Source: M3007 sp041392625 (GTDB taxonomy: Bacteria; Bacteroidota; Bacteroidia; Chitinophagales; Saprospiraceae). From it: 64,000 nucleotides of DNA. Under the pieces are notes generated by a model. The model searched no databases. It saw only the letters and a list, made by a program, of their open reading frames with translations, and was not told the DNA's origin. The position numbers were made by a program, and so were the translations under genes. The DNA is taken from assembly GCA_041392625.1 (NCBI GenBank), contig JAWKLR010000006.1, positions 145,357 through 209,356 on the forward strand, read 5' to 3'. Below are positions 8,934-18,900 of the stretch, piece by piece (position 1 is the first letter of the stretch; every line of letters starts with the position of its first letter).

Positions 8934-10205
8934 ATGCAAATTGATGTTATTCTCGGACTCCAGTGGGGAGATGAAGGGAAGGGTAAAATTGTTGACTTCC
9001 TTGCGGAAGATTACGACATCGTAGCCAGATTTCAGGGTGGACCCAATGCCGGCCATACGCTGAAATTTGGAGGCAAAAAATACATTCTGCACACCATTCC
9101 TTCCGGTATTTTCCGACCCAAACTGATCAATCTGATAGGCAATGGCGTTGTGCTAGATCCTGTGATCTTTTGTAAAGAACTCAAGGCGCTTGAAGAAAAC
9201 TCTGTGGACTACATGGACCGCCTGCTGGTCTCACGGAAGGCGCACCTGATTACCCCTACCCACCGTTGGCTGGATGCTGCTAGCGAAGCCCATAAAGGAA
9301 AATTGAAAATCGGTTCCACCCTCAAAGGAATTGGGCCAACCTACATGGATAAAACCGGAAGAAACGGCCTGCGTATCGGCGATATCGAACAACCGCATTT
9401 CCGGCAACAATTTGATGCCCTCAAGGAAAAACACCTTGAACTTCTCAAGATTTATCCGGAAGTACCCTTTGATCTGGAAGCAGAAGAAAAGGCCTGGTTT
9501 GAAAGCATCGAGGTGATGCGCGGCCTTCAACAGGTCGACAGCGAGTATTACATCCAAAAAGCGCTTGAATCAAACAAGCGTATCCTTGCTGAAGGCGCAC
9601 AGGGCTCCATGCTCGATATCGATTTTGGGACTTACCCATATGTCACCTCATCCAATACCATCACCGCAGGGGTATGTACCGGATTGGGCGTGGCTCCGCA
9701 AACCATTGGCCGGGTAATTGGCATTACAAAAGCCTATTGCACCCGGGTGGGCAGTGGTCCGTTTCCAACCGAACTTGAAAACGAAATGGGTGATCAACTC
9801 CGCAAGGAAGGAATGGAGTTTGGTTCTACCACCGGCCGACCACGCCGCTGTGGCTGGATCGACCTGCCTCAACTTCGCTATACCATTTTGCTCAATGGTG
9901 TTACAGAATTGTGCATGACCAAAATTGATGTCCTGAATACAGTAAAAGACATCGGTGCTGCTACACATTACCTGGTAAATGGTCAGGAGACCAACGAGTT
10001 GCCTTATGATCTGACACATATTCCGGTACAGCCAATTGTCAATTATTTCAGTGGCTGGGAATCTGACTTGGAGGGCATTAATTCGTTCGACAAACTCCCG
10101 CAGCAGGCGAAAGATTTCCTTCATGCCTTGGAGCAATACCTGAACGTGCCAATTCGAATGATTTCAACCGGACCGGAGCGTGAAAAATTGATCATGAAAG
10201 ACTAA
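8934..10205 (+). CDS. purA: Adenylosuccinate synthetase
   Basis: Joins IMP and aspartate using GTP, committing purine synthesis to AMP; cytoplasmic. The 423-residue length is normal. The ATG at 8934 is chosen because the protein then begins MQIDVILGLQWGDEGKGK, as in the family; the open frame extends 28 codons further upstream without homology. Catalytic Asp13 (GDEGKGK) and His41 (NAGHTL) are present. Further family motifs are FGTYPYVTSSNT, GRPRRCGWIDL and TKIDVLN, and the conserved C-terminal STGPERE. The gene is intact and stands alone between the DUF4271/hemD pair and a small membrane protein gene. Confidence 0.97.
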   Translation: MQIDVILGLQWGDEGKGKIVDFLAEDYDIVARFQGGPNAGHTLKFGGKKYILHTIPSGIFRPKLINLIGNGVVLDPVIFCKELKALEENSVDYMDRLLVSRKAHLITPTHRWLDAASEAHKGKLKIGSTLKGIGPTYMDKTGRNGLRIGDIEQPHFRQQFDALKEKHLELLKIYPEVPFDLEAEEKAWFESIEVMRGLQQVDSEYYIQKALESNKRILAEGAQGSMLDIDFGTYPYVTSSNTITAGVCTGLGVAPQTIGRVIGITKAYCTRVGSGPFPTELENEMGDQLRKEGMEFGSTTGRPRRCGWIDLPQLRYTILLNGVTELCMTKIDVLNTVKDIGAATHYLVNGQETNELPYDLTHIPVQPIVNYFSGWESDLEGINSFDKLPQQAKDFLHALEQYLNVPIRMISTGPEREKLIMKD

Positions 10206-10255
10206 GGGCCCAAACAGGCTCTAATAACAGTCGAAAACAGGATCCCAAATACGCT

Positions 10256-10713
10256 CTAGACTAACTTTTGTCGGAATTCTTCCAGGTTTGCAGTTGGAAG
10301 GAAAGCAATTTTCTGCCCAAACCGGCCGGGGGCCTTCAATATCAGGTAAGCAATCCGCTTGCCAGGCACTTCAATGCGTTCAATATCATGAATGGGGTAG
10401 CGTACCGTAGTCCAGTAATTGGTAAGGTAAATATAGTCTGCATCGGCGTCCAATCGTTTTAGCGGCAACAGTTTGCGCCAAACGATCCACAACCAAACGA
10501 GCAACAGAACAGTTGAGATGGCACGGATAGTATGTATTGAAAGGAACGGAAGCTGAGCAAATCTTCTTCAGGAATCAGCCAGAATGCAAGGGTAAATCCC
10601 AATAAAAAGACGGTGCCAAAAACCGGTGCAAATACCCGCCACATCAGGGTCGTATTGGATGACAATCGTTTGGCGCCCGAAGGACTGGTTTGTGGTGCTC
10701 GTTCTTCTTTCAT
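10256..10713 (-). pseudogene. Small two-helix membrane protein, one frame break
   Basis: Two overlapping pieces form one gene of about 150 residues. The N-terminal piece starts MKEERAPQTSPSGAKRL and has a membrane helix FGTVFLLGFTLAFWLIP. After a frame break near 10515 a second helix LLVWLWIVWRKLLPLKRLDA is followed by a beta-rich tail (TVRYPIHDIERIEVPGKRI). The layout, two helices then a PH-like strand pattern, resembles small bacterial membrane-PH proteins, but the family is not certain. It has its own candidate promoter at 10786-10793 and a hairpin leader (10731-10785, GGTTTGAT/ATCAAACC). Confidence 0.55.
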
Positions 10714-10785
10714 GGTAGGTTAAAATAAAATCCCCGGTTTGATCCCAAAGCAGGCAATTATTGCTTTTTTGAATCAAACCAGGGG

Positions 10786-10793
10786 CAAAGGTA
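10786..10793 (-). promoter_or_regulatory. -7 box TACCTTTG for the small membrane protein gene
   Basis: Minus strand TACCTTTGCC lies about 70 bases before the ATG at 10713. The first transcribed bases would fall inside the hairpin CCCC..GGTTTGAT/ATCAAACC..GGGG (10731-10785). No clear -33 box was found at the expected distance. Confidence 0.45.
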
Positions 10794-10815
10794 CACCAAG
10801 TTATTGATGAATTTA

Positions 10816-10888
10816 GTGGTCAGTCGTCAGTGATCAGTAGTCAGAATTATTTAATCTTAAAACCTGACGACTGACCACTGACAACTAG
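10816..10888. repeat. Inverted repeat of GTCAGT words
   Basis: Left arm GTGGTCAGTCGTCAGTGATC and following bases, an AT-rich centre AATTATTTAATCTTAAAA, and right arm CTGACGACTGACCACTGAC. It belongs to the same family as the arms at 2768-2953 and the flanks of the IS element. It lies just after the efflux adaptor gene and may act as its terminator-like hairpin. Confidence 0.7.
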
Positions 10889-10894
10889 TATTCA

Positions 10895-12331
10895 TCACTC
10901 TTTTGATTTCTTTTTCTCGTCTTTATCTTTCACGGTGATGCGTCCGCCTTGCTTCAATTTGCGGGCAATGGCAGAGTAGGGGCCGGTTACCACCATTTCG
11001 CCTTCTTTCAGGCCAGACTCAATAACAATGTGATCATTGTCCTGAATTCCGGTTGTTACATCGCGGATATCCACGGTATCTGCCTGTACGACAAACACAA
11101 CTTCCTTGATTTCATCGATTGTCTTTTCGCTGGATTCCGACGCTTCTTCTTCATCTGAGTTTTCTTTTTCCTTATCTTCTTCACGCACGGTCACAGCAAT
11201 CAGCGGAACGCTCAGGCTTTCTGTTGTTTCGGTAAAAATATCAACCGAGGCAGACATTCCCGGGCGGAATGGATAGGTTTTGGTATCGCTGATCATATCG
11301 GCATAGGAATCCGGATCGATGCGGACTTTTACCACAAAGTTGGCAACCTGGTCGGTGTTCAAACTGATGGTTGTGCCGCCCACATTGCTGGCGCTGTTCG
11401 CAATCTCGGTTACCTTTCCGGTGAACTTTTTACCCAGATAGGCGTCCACTTCGATATCGGCCTTGTCTCCCAAAGTAACTTTTAGGATGTCGTTTTCACT
11501 TACTTCCACCTGAACCTCCATGGAACTGAGGTTGGCTACGCGCATCAATTCGGTACCGGTCATCTGCAGGGTACCTACTACCCGTTCACCTTTCTCAACA
11601 TTCAACTTGCTGATAATTCCGTTTACCGGGGAGGTGATTACGGTTTTTTGCAAACTGGTACGTAACTCTTTGAGCGTTGCCTGAGCGCTATTGATTCCGT
11701 AGTCAGCTACACGCACATTTTCTTTCGCACTCATAAGGCTGGTTTTGGATGCTTCCAGGGCAGCCTTGGATGCAGTATAACCACTTTCAAGCGTTCTGAA
11801 GTTTGAAAGAGAGGCTTCGAAATCTGAGTCGGAAATGATGCCTTCCTTATGCAGTTGCTCATTCCGCTGATGCGTTTTTTTAGCCGCATCAAATTGGGCC
11901 TTGGCGCGAAGCAAATCGGCTTCTACCTGCTCAATCTGTGCTTGAGACGACTGTACATTAGAGGAGGATATTTCCTTTTGCGAACGGGCGCTGTTGAGGG
12001 ATGCCTGGCCGCGTTCTACCGCACTTTGGTATTCGTCTGGGCGGATCTTGGCCAGCACCTGACCGGCACGGACAGAATCTCCTTCCTTTACGTACAGTTC
12101 TACAATCTCTCCGGAAACATCCGAACTGATTTTGACTTCTGTCTCAGGAAATACCTTTCCACTTGCCGTAACCGTTTCGCTGATGGTCCGGGTTTTTACT
12201 TCTTCTACATAGACTTCTTCTCCTTTGGGTTTTTGTCTGGATTTAATTGCCGCAGCAACTATCAGAAGAAGGAAAACTCCGATAAGGGAATAGGTCAGAA
12301 TTTTTCTGCGTTTGGGAGAACTGGCTTTCAT
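10895..12331 (-). CDS. Periplasmic adaptor (HlyD/MacA-like membrane fusion protein)
   Basis: Adaptor linking an inner-membrane exporter to a TolC-type outer-membrane channel; 478 residues. A single N-terminal helix (LTYSLIGVFLLLIVAAAI) anchors it. The lipoyl half-motif VSGEIVELYVKEGDSVRAGQ (about residues 77-96) is followed by a long alpha-hairpin coiled coil, a second lipoyl half, and beta-barrel domains. The pattern suits MacA-type adaptors. An unusual acidic insert EEDKEKENSDEEEASESSEK lies before the last domain. The TolC-type gene is 39 bases upstream on the same strand, so the two form an operon. No MacB-like ABC permease or RND pump is next to them in the window. Confidence 0.85.
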   Translation of the reverse strand: MKASSPKRRKILTYSLIGVFLLLIVAAAIKSRQKPKGEEVYVEEVKTRTISETVTASGKVFPETEVKISSDVSGEIVELYVKEGDSVRAGQVLAKIRPDEYQSAVERGQASLNSARSQKEISSSNVQSSQAQIEQVEADLLRAKAQFDAAKKTHQRNEQLHKEGIISDSDFEASLSNFRTLESGYTASKAALEASKTSLMSAKENVRVADYGINSAQATLKELRTSLQKTVITSPVNGIISKLNVEKGERVVGTLQMTGTELMRVANLSSMEVQVEVSENDILKVTLGDKADIEVDAYLGKKFTGKVTEIANSASNVGGTTISLNTDQVANFVVKVRIDPDSYADMISDTKTYPFRPGMSASVDIFTETTESLSVPLIAVTVREEDKEKENSDEEEASESSEKTIDEIKEVVFVVQADTVDIRDVTTGIQDNDHIVIESGLKEGEMVVTGPYSAIARKLKQGGRITVKDKDEKKKSKE

Positions 12332-12370
12332 AGTATGATGGATGATTTTAAGTGTCGATTGATGCAGTTA

Positions 12371-13807
12371 TTAGCGTAGGTTCAGGGGCTTGCCTTCGTA
12401 AAAATCCAGGATTTTTAACCGGAACAAATAATCGTATTTGGCAATTATCAGATCGCGCTCGGCAATGTCCAGATTGGTTTTGGCTGTGCTGAGTTCCAAT
12501 ACGGTGGCTGCGCCCAGGCTGTGAAGTTTTTCAGTATTGGAAAATGCAGTTTGCGTCGCTTCAAAGCTTCTTTGGGCAGCCAAGAGTTGTTTTTGTCCGG
12601 CACGTACATTGGCGATGGCAGTTTGCACATCGTTTTTGAGTTGCTGGCGTGCTTGTGTTTCCTGCATTTGGGTAGAAAGCAGGTTGAGTCGGGCGCGTTC
12701 CACATTCAGTCGGGTACGGCCGTTTTGGTAAATTGGGATGCTCAGGCTCACGCCCAACCCCTGACCAAAGTTTTGGTCGATCTGGTCCAAGTAATTGACG
12801 TCTTCGTATTGAACTTCCGGGTTGTACAGGGTGACGGTTCCGGGTGTTCCGTTGATGTCAACCAGAAGCGTTTGGGGGGTTAGGTTGCCGGTAGCAACGG
12901 GCCGTACAAACTGAGAAGAGTAGTTGCTGCTCAGGTTGGCAAAAACCGATAGGGTCGGGAAGTAGGCGGATTTGGCGATGGCAATTCCTTCCCGTGCGCT
13001 GTGGGTTCGGTATTCAACGGCGCGAATGTTTGGTTGGGTGCTGAGGGCGGTATTGTATACGGTATTCAGGCTATAACCTTCCGGACGCACGTCGTTTGGA
13101 ATGGTTACCAATGGGCGTTCGATCACCATATCAAAGTCGGGCTCCAGTTGCAGCAGGTTTTTTAAGCTCAAATAAGCCAAATCCAGGTTGTTCTGAGCAA
13201 CAATCAGGGCTTGTTCATCCCGGGCAATCTGCGCATCCAGCGTATAGCGATCAGCCATTGGAAGGTTGCCAGCCTGAATGAGTTTGAGTGTGTTGTTCAA
13301 TTGTGTGGTGCTCAATTGAACCCGGCGCTGGGCACTTTCCAATTGTTCTTCTGATAATAAGACTGTCAGGTAGGCTTGGGCAACCTGCAGTCCGAGCATG
13401 TTTCCGGTATCTTCGGCATCGGCCTGGGCTGCTTTGTTTTCCCAGCGCGCCTGTTTTACGGAGTGGTATACTTGTCCACCGGTAAACAAATTGGCTCCTG
13501 CTCCAAGGCTAAGGCTGTTGAAACCAAAACCTGTAGTGATAAACTGGTTGGAGGTAGGGTCGATGGTACGTCCGTATTGCTGACCAGCATTGACCGTTCC
13601 GTTCAGGCTTGGGAGGCGCGCCGCCTTTGCCTGTCGTTCCGACAGCATGGCTGTCCGGACCGATGCTTCGGCCTGCTTCATGGTAATGTTGTTATCCAAT
13701 GCATGGTCTACACATTTTTCCAAAGACCAAACTTGCTGTGCCTGGGAAGAACTTCCAGCAAGGAGCAACAGAAAGAGGAGAAGGACTGGGCGTTGATTCT
13801 TGTTCAT
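12371..13807 (-). CDS. TolC-family outer-membrane efflux protein
   Basis: Outer-membrane channel, 478 residues from the ATG at 13807. That start is preferred because it gives a clear signal peptide (MNKNQRPVLLLFLLLLAGSS then SQAQQ), whereas the open frame extends 36 codons upstream without one. The chain shows two TolC-type repeats: WSLEKCVDHALDNNITMKQA near the N-terminus and SIPIYQNGRTRLNVERARLN in the second half, with long Ala/Gln-rich helices. It is first in a two-gene operon with the adaptor. Substrate cannot be read from the sequence; drugs, peptides or siderophores are all possible. Confidence 0.88.
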   Translation of the reverse strand: MNKNQRPVLLLFLLLLAGSSSQAQQVWSLEKCVDHALDNNITMKQAEASVRTAMLSERQAKAARLPSLNGTVNAGQQYGRTIDPTSNQFITTGFGFNSLSLGAGANLFTGGQVYHSVKQARWENKAAQADAEDTGNMLGLQVAQAYLTVLLSEEQLESAQRRVQLSTTQLNNTLKLIQAGNLPMADRYTLDAQIARDEQALIVAQNNLDLAYLSLKNLLQLEPDFDMVIERPLVTIPNDVRPEGYSLNTVYNTALSTQPNIRAVEYRTHSAREGIAIAKSAYFPTLSVFANLSSNYSSQFVRPVATGNLTPQTLLVDINGTPGTVTLYNPEVQYEDVNYLDQIDQNFGQGLGVSLSIPIYQNGRTRLNVERARLNLLSTQMQETQARQQLKNDVQTAIANVRAGQKQLLAAQRSFEATQTAFSNTEKLHSLGAATVLELSTAKTNLDIAERDLIIAKYDYLFRLKILDFYEGKPLNLR

Positions 13808-14282
13808 AAAACAATTGTTATTAACAGGGGTACCGTAAATGTTGCGGATAGCGAAATTGCTTTGAGCCGAAATTCCAATCGGAAACAGGCTCGTATCCAA
13901 TTCAAAGGTCAACAATATCTGTGAAAGCCAAGCCTCGAATTCTTACGACTCCACAAGAATAAGGCATTACAGATAGGCTGTCTTTCTTTTTATATCAAAT
14001 GTGAAAAAAGTTGGATAAACACGCATCTACAAGGGAAAAGGAAAAATTGGAATGCATGCTCAATTGGTGTAGTGGCTAAGCCGAATTTCGGATAAAATAT
14101 CCAGGTTGTATTCGGCCAGATTTTGAATTTGTTTCTGCCAAATCGAGGAATAATTTTTGGATATCCGTTCTGAGGCGTACTTTTAGCGACTTAAAATTAT
14201 AACAGCACCAAACCTTTTTATGCATTCGCGCTGTGAAACGATTTACAGCCTAATGCACACAGCAGAATAATTATCGGACCAC
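13808..14282. other. Gene-free stretch between divergent tolC-like and nupC-like genes
   Basis: This 475-base spacer must hold the promoters of two divergent genes. Open frames here are only extensions of the flanking genes. A weak -7-like TACTTTTA occurs near 14176 facing the transporter gene. No RNA gene, strong hairpin or repeat of the local intergenic family was seen. Confidence 0.4.
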
Positions 14283-15584
14283 ATGGATACTATGTTGAAT
14301 ATCGGCCGGGGCCTACTGGGCATGGCAGTTTTGATTGGAATATGCTACCTGCTCAGCAGAAATCGGAAAGCCATTAACTGGCGTTTGGTCGGTTCCGGAA
14401 TTGCGCTGCAGTTGATATTTGCACTGCTGGTATTGAAAGTGCCCGGGGTGAGTTGGGCATTTGATCAGGTTGCCAAGTTGTTCACCTATGTAATTGAATG
14501 GTCGGAAAATGGAGCAACCTTCCTGTTTGGTGCCGAACTTGCCTCAAGCAAAGCCCCGGTTTATGTATTTGCATTCCGGGTGTTGCCCACTGTGATGTTT
14601 TACTCCGCACTGGCAGCCATCCTTTTTTACTTTGGGATTTTACAGAAAGTAGTTTACGGCATTGCTTGGGTTCTGACACGCAGCATGGGAATGAGCGGTC
14701 CGGAAGGACTCGCTTCTGCTGCCAATGTATTTATCGGGCAAACGGAGGCTCCACTCATCGTTCGGCCCTATCTGGAAAAAATGTCCCGGTCTGAAATCAT
14801 GTGTTTGATGTCGGGTGGAATGGCCACCATTGCCGGTGGGGTGTTTGCCGCCTATGTAGGCTTTCTGGGCGGTGGTGATCCCGAACAGCAATTGTTCTTT
14901 GCCCGGCATTTGCTTGCTGCATCCATCATGTCGGCACCGGCAGCAGTGGTAGCGGCAAAAATCTTGCTTCCGGAAACCGAGAAGCAGGATATGGAAAAAC
15001 TGGAACAAACCGACACCCATGTCGGCGACAACCTGCTGGATGCCATTTCCAAAGGAACAACCGATGGTTTGCGCCTGGCAGTCAATGTAGGGGCTATGCT
15101 CATCGTATTTACAGCCCTGGTTTACATGCTCAACTGGATTTTATTGAATACTGTAGGCGACTGGACAGGTCTGAATGCAGCCATCCAGGAGGGAACAAAT
15201 GGCCGGTTTGAGGGCCTCACATTTACCTATGTGTTGGGGATTGTTTTTGCGCCGCTAGCCTGGATTTTAGGAACACCTTCACAGGATATCATGCTGGTCG
15301 GCCAATTGCTGGGAATGAAAACAACCATCAACGAGTTTTTGGCCTACAGCGCCTTGGGTGAAATGCAATCCGGTGGTGCCAACCTATCACCTAAGTCCGT
15401 TCTGATTGCCATGTATGCCTTGTGCGGATTCTCCAATTTTGCCTCCATCGGAATCCAGATTGGCGGGATTGGTGCACTGGCTCCGGGTCAACGGAAAACT
15501 TTGACTGAGTTGGGTATTTTATCCTTGATCGGCGGGTCCATCGCCTGTTTCATGACGGCAACGGTAGCGGGTATGTTGAACTAG
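14283..15584 (+). CDS. Concentrative nucleoside transporter (CNT/NupC family)
   Basis: Inner-membrane symporter importing nucleosides with Na+ or H+; 433 residues, close to the family norm. Hydrophobic helices run throughout. CNT signatures are visible: the GQTEAPLIVRPYL motif around residues 155-167, SGGMATIAGGVFAAYVGF after it, LLAASIMSAPAAVVAAKILL, and the C-terminal GFSNFASIGIQIGGIGALAP. The motif set matches the functional core of NupC. It is monocistronic by spacing. Its position after purA is consistent with a purine theme but there is no operon. Confidence 0.93.
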   Translation: MDTMLNIGRGLLGMAVLIGICYLLSRNRKAINWRLVGSGIALQLIFALLVLKVPGVSWAFDQVAKLFTYVIEWSENGATFLFGAELASSKAPVYVFAFRVLPTVMFYSALAAILFYFGILQKVVYGIAWVLTRSMGMSGPEGLASAANVFIGQTEAPLIVRPYLEKMSRSEIMCLMSGGMATIAGGVFAAYVGFLGGGDPEQQLFFARHLLAASIMSAPAAVVAAKILLPETEKQDMEKLEQTDTHVGDNLLDAISKGTTDGLRLAVNVGAMLIVFTALVYMLNWILLNTVGDWTGLNAAIQEGTNGRFEGLTFTYVLGIVFAPLAWILGTPSQDIMLVGQLLGMKTTINEFLAYSALGEMQSGGANLSPKSVLIAMYALCGFSNFASIGIQIGGIGALAPGQRKTLTELGILSLIGGSIACFMTATVAGMLN

Positions 15585-15941
15585 GGCGTACCGTCCGGTT
15601 CAATGTGTATACACATTTGATTGATCTTGTTGAGGATTTTGTCTCAGCACGAATTTTTACATGTGCAGATGTTATGATATTTCACATGAAACCATAACTT
15701 CGCCATTGCTCTTACCAAGTATTTCGGAATAAAAATTTATTAATCGTTGGCCGTGTGTGGTAAATGGATTTTTTAAGCCTGCAAAGGCAAATAATATTTT
15801 ATTTAATTAAATCCATTTGCACGACTGCTAATCTATATTGAACCAGACCCAAATCCACAGAAGGAGGGCATGGCTGGTAGCGTTTCCTGTATATAGGCAG
15901 GGAACCGGGATTTATCCGAAAACTATCTTTTACACACTGTT
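15585..15941. other. Gene-free stretch before the cytochrome/DUF1080 gene
   Basis: A 357-base spacer with an AT-rich middle (about 15715-15810). A near-consensus TATCTTTT at 15923-15930, 12 bases before the ATG at 15942, could be the -7 box of the downstream gene. No open frame or RNA gene is supported. Confidence 0.35.
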
Positions 15942-18900
15942 ATGTTAAAAAATCGCAATCTGTTCATTTTGTTGGCCGTGGTTCTACTTGGACTGTGGCT
16001 GTGGGCCTCATCAAATGAAAAAGCCGGTGCTGAGTACGACCGCCCGAACGACCCCTGGGTTTTTCGTTCCGTTTTGGATAAGCAAGCCCGGATGATCACC
16101 CTGGCTCTCGATGAGGACTTATGGGTGGCCTATTCCACCGATTCCTGTTCGCTGTACAAGGCCTGGGCCGGTAGTGTGGCATTCGAAGGGGCGGTGTACA
16201 ACATGCGACATGGGCCTCAGCCAACCTCTGTAGGTAGTGCCTGGTTTGAAAACAAATTTAAGCAACCCTGGCAGGTGCGATTAAATGGAAAAACAGAGTT
16301 GCCAAAGACGGATTATAAAGGACACCGATACACCTCCGACGGGCATGCTGAAATCATGTTTGATCTGGTGCTTTCCGATGGGCAGCGCATCCGGATCAAT
16401 GAGCGTCCCGAATTTGTGGAAGTCGACCGCCAAAAAGGATTGGAGCGGGTTTTTGAGGTTGTGGAAGCACCTGCCGGAGCGGAAATTTCTCTCCTGACCA
16501 ATGCAGGATCTATTGCCGGTTCAAATGGTGTAAAAACGGACGGCGAACTGGTGGACATTGAAACCCGCGACTACGAATCAGGTGTCAAACTCAGTACCAT
16601 CGAACTGGATGGCCGCCTGGTTCTGAATCCCGATGGTGAAACCCACCTGACCTGCATGTTTGTGCGCCAACCGTTGTACAAAAATCCGAATGCAGCCAGC
16701 CTGGAAGAGGAAGAGGGGCCAACCCTGAGCCCGGGAGAAAAATTGATGGCAAAAACCGACTGCCGGACCTGTCACAACCCACAGGTAAAAACTGTCGGGC
16801 CTTCCTACAAAGAAATTTCAGAACGGTATAAAAACACCACAAACAACTGGGAAACCCTGGCTCAAAAGGTCATTCAGGGTGGCTCGGGCAATTGGGGCAT
16901 CGCTGCTATGTCGGCACACCCGGATTTACAGCCGGAGGATGCCATTAGCATGGTGCAATACATCCTGTCGCTGGATGAAGGCGAAGACGATGGTGAAGGT
17001 GGAAACACCACAGTAGACCTTGCGTCTATCCCGGCCGACCAATGGCTGAAGCCGGATGCATCCATCAAAGCAGAGGATGTGGAGCCAGGCCTGCCATTGA
17101 AGGTTTTTCAACTAGCTAAAAACCCGGAAACGCTGGATCGCATCAATTTCAACGCCAAGCCGGATGCACAATACATCCTCGGTCAGTTTAATATTGACAA
17201 CGCACTTTTCGGTGAGTTGAAAGAGAATTTTGCGCTGGAAGCCACGGGCTACATCTTTTTGGAAAAAGACGACAATGTGCTCCTGCAATTGAGCTCGGAT
17301 GACGGCTCACGCCTGTACCTGGATGATGCACTGATCATCGACAACGACGGACTCCACGGCATGGCTCCGATAGAAACGGAACTCGCACTGCGTGGAGGGT
17401 ATCACAAGATAAAACTCCAGTATTTTCAAGGTGCGGGTGGACGAGGCATTTCCCTGGAATGGGCCCGGAGCGGCCAGTCTGGAATGGAAGTCATTCCGGA
17501 TACCAAGTTTTACCACCGACCAAATGAAGGCGAAAGCAAGAAGCGTTTCGGACAGGAAATTGCCAAAATTCCAGGCGACCAAACCGCACTCACGGAAGTG
17601 CATCCTTCTTACGACCTTTCGCAGGCCCGCCCTAATGAGTTTTTGCCGAAGGTGGCTGGCATGGACTTCATGTCGGATGGTCGCCTCGTGGTAAGTACCT
17701 GGGATGCCATGGGTGGTGTATATATTTTGGAAAATGTAGACAGCGGCGATCCGGATAAAATAAAATACAAGCGCATTGCCAAAGGACTGGCAGAACCGCT
17801 GGGCCTTAAAGTCGTGAATGACACCATTTATGTGTTGCAAAAGCAAGAACTCACCCGTCTGATCGACACCGATGGGGATGAGATCATTGATGAATACCAG
17901 TGCTTTGCCAAAGGATGGCGGGCTTCGGCCAACTTCCACGAGTTTGCTTTTGGACTGGCCTATAAAGACAACCATTTCTATGCTACCCTGGCCATCGGAA
18001 TTATGCCGGGAGGTGCCAGCGCGCGCCCGCAAATTCCGGATCGCGGAAAGGTTATCCGGATCAGCAAAGCCGATGGAAGCATTGAGTTTATTGCCCGCGG
18101 TTTGCGTACACCAAATGGCATAGGACTTGGCGTTGACGACGAAATTTTCGTTGCCGACAACCAGGGTGACTGGTTGCCTTCTTCCAAGATTCTCCATGTG
18201 AGTAAGGGCGCATTTTTCAATTCCTATGCAGTGGATAGCGCCAACGTTGCTTCGCTTCCAGTGAAGCCTCCGGTTGTGTGGCTACCGCAGGATGAAATCG
18301 GCAACTCGCCGTCCACGCCGCTGGCGCTCAACGATGGTCCGTTCAAAGGCCAGATGATCCACGGTGAAGTAACCCACGGTGGTGTGAAGCGGGTGTATGT
18401 TGAAAAAGTAAATGGCGAATATCAGGGCTGTGTCTTCCGCTTTATTCAAGGGCTGGAAGCCGGTGTGAACCGGATGGTTTGGGGCCCTGATGGCGCATTG
18501 TATATTGGGGGAATTGGTAACCCGGGCAACTGGCAGCAAAACGGAAAATTGTGGTACGGCTTGCAGCGCCTGAAGTACAATGAAAATCCGAGTTTTGAAA
18601 TGCTGGCCGTTCGGGCAAAAACCAACGGCATTGAAATCGAGTTTACCGAGCCTCTGCGTGAGGGAGATGGCTGGTCGACCAGCCACTACGACATCCAGCA
18701 ATGGCGCTATGTGCCAACCATTGAGTATGGTGGCCCGAAAGTCGATCCGGAGGTTTTACCGGTGCGGTCCGCTTCGGTAAGCAAAGACCGCAAATCGGTA
18801 TTCCTGGAAATTGACGGAATCAAAGCCGGACATTTGGTATATGTCCACCTGAAGGATCTGCCTATCAGCGACAACGGGCACTCCATTTGGAGTACAGAAG

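Noticed and set aside
13924..14282. Search for tRNA or other RNA genes in this and the other large spacers
   Set aside because: No cloverleaf-like arrangement with a T-loop motif or other known RNA signature was found by eye.
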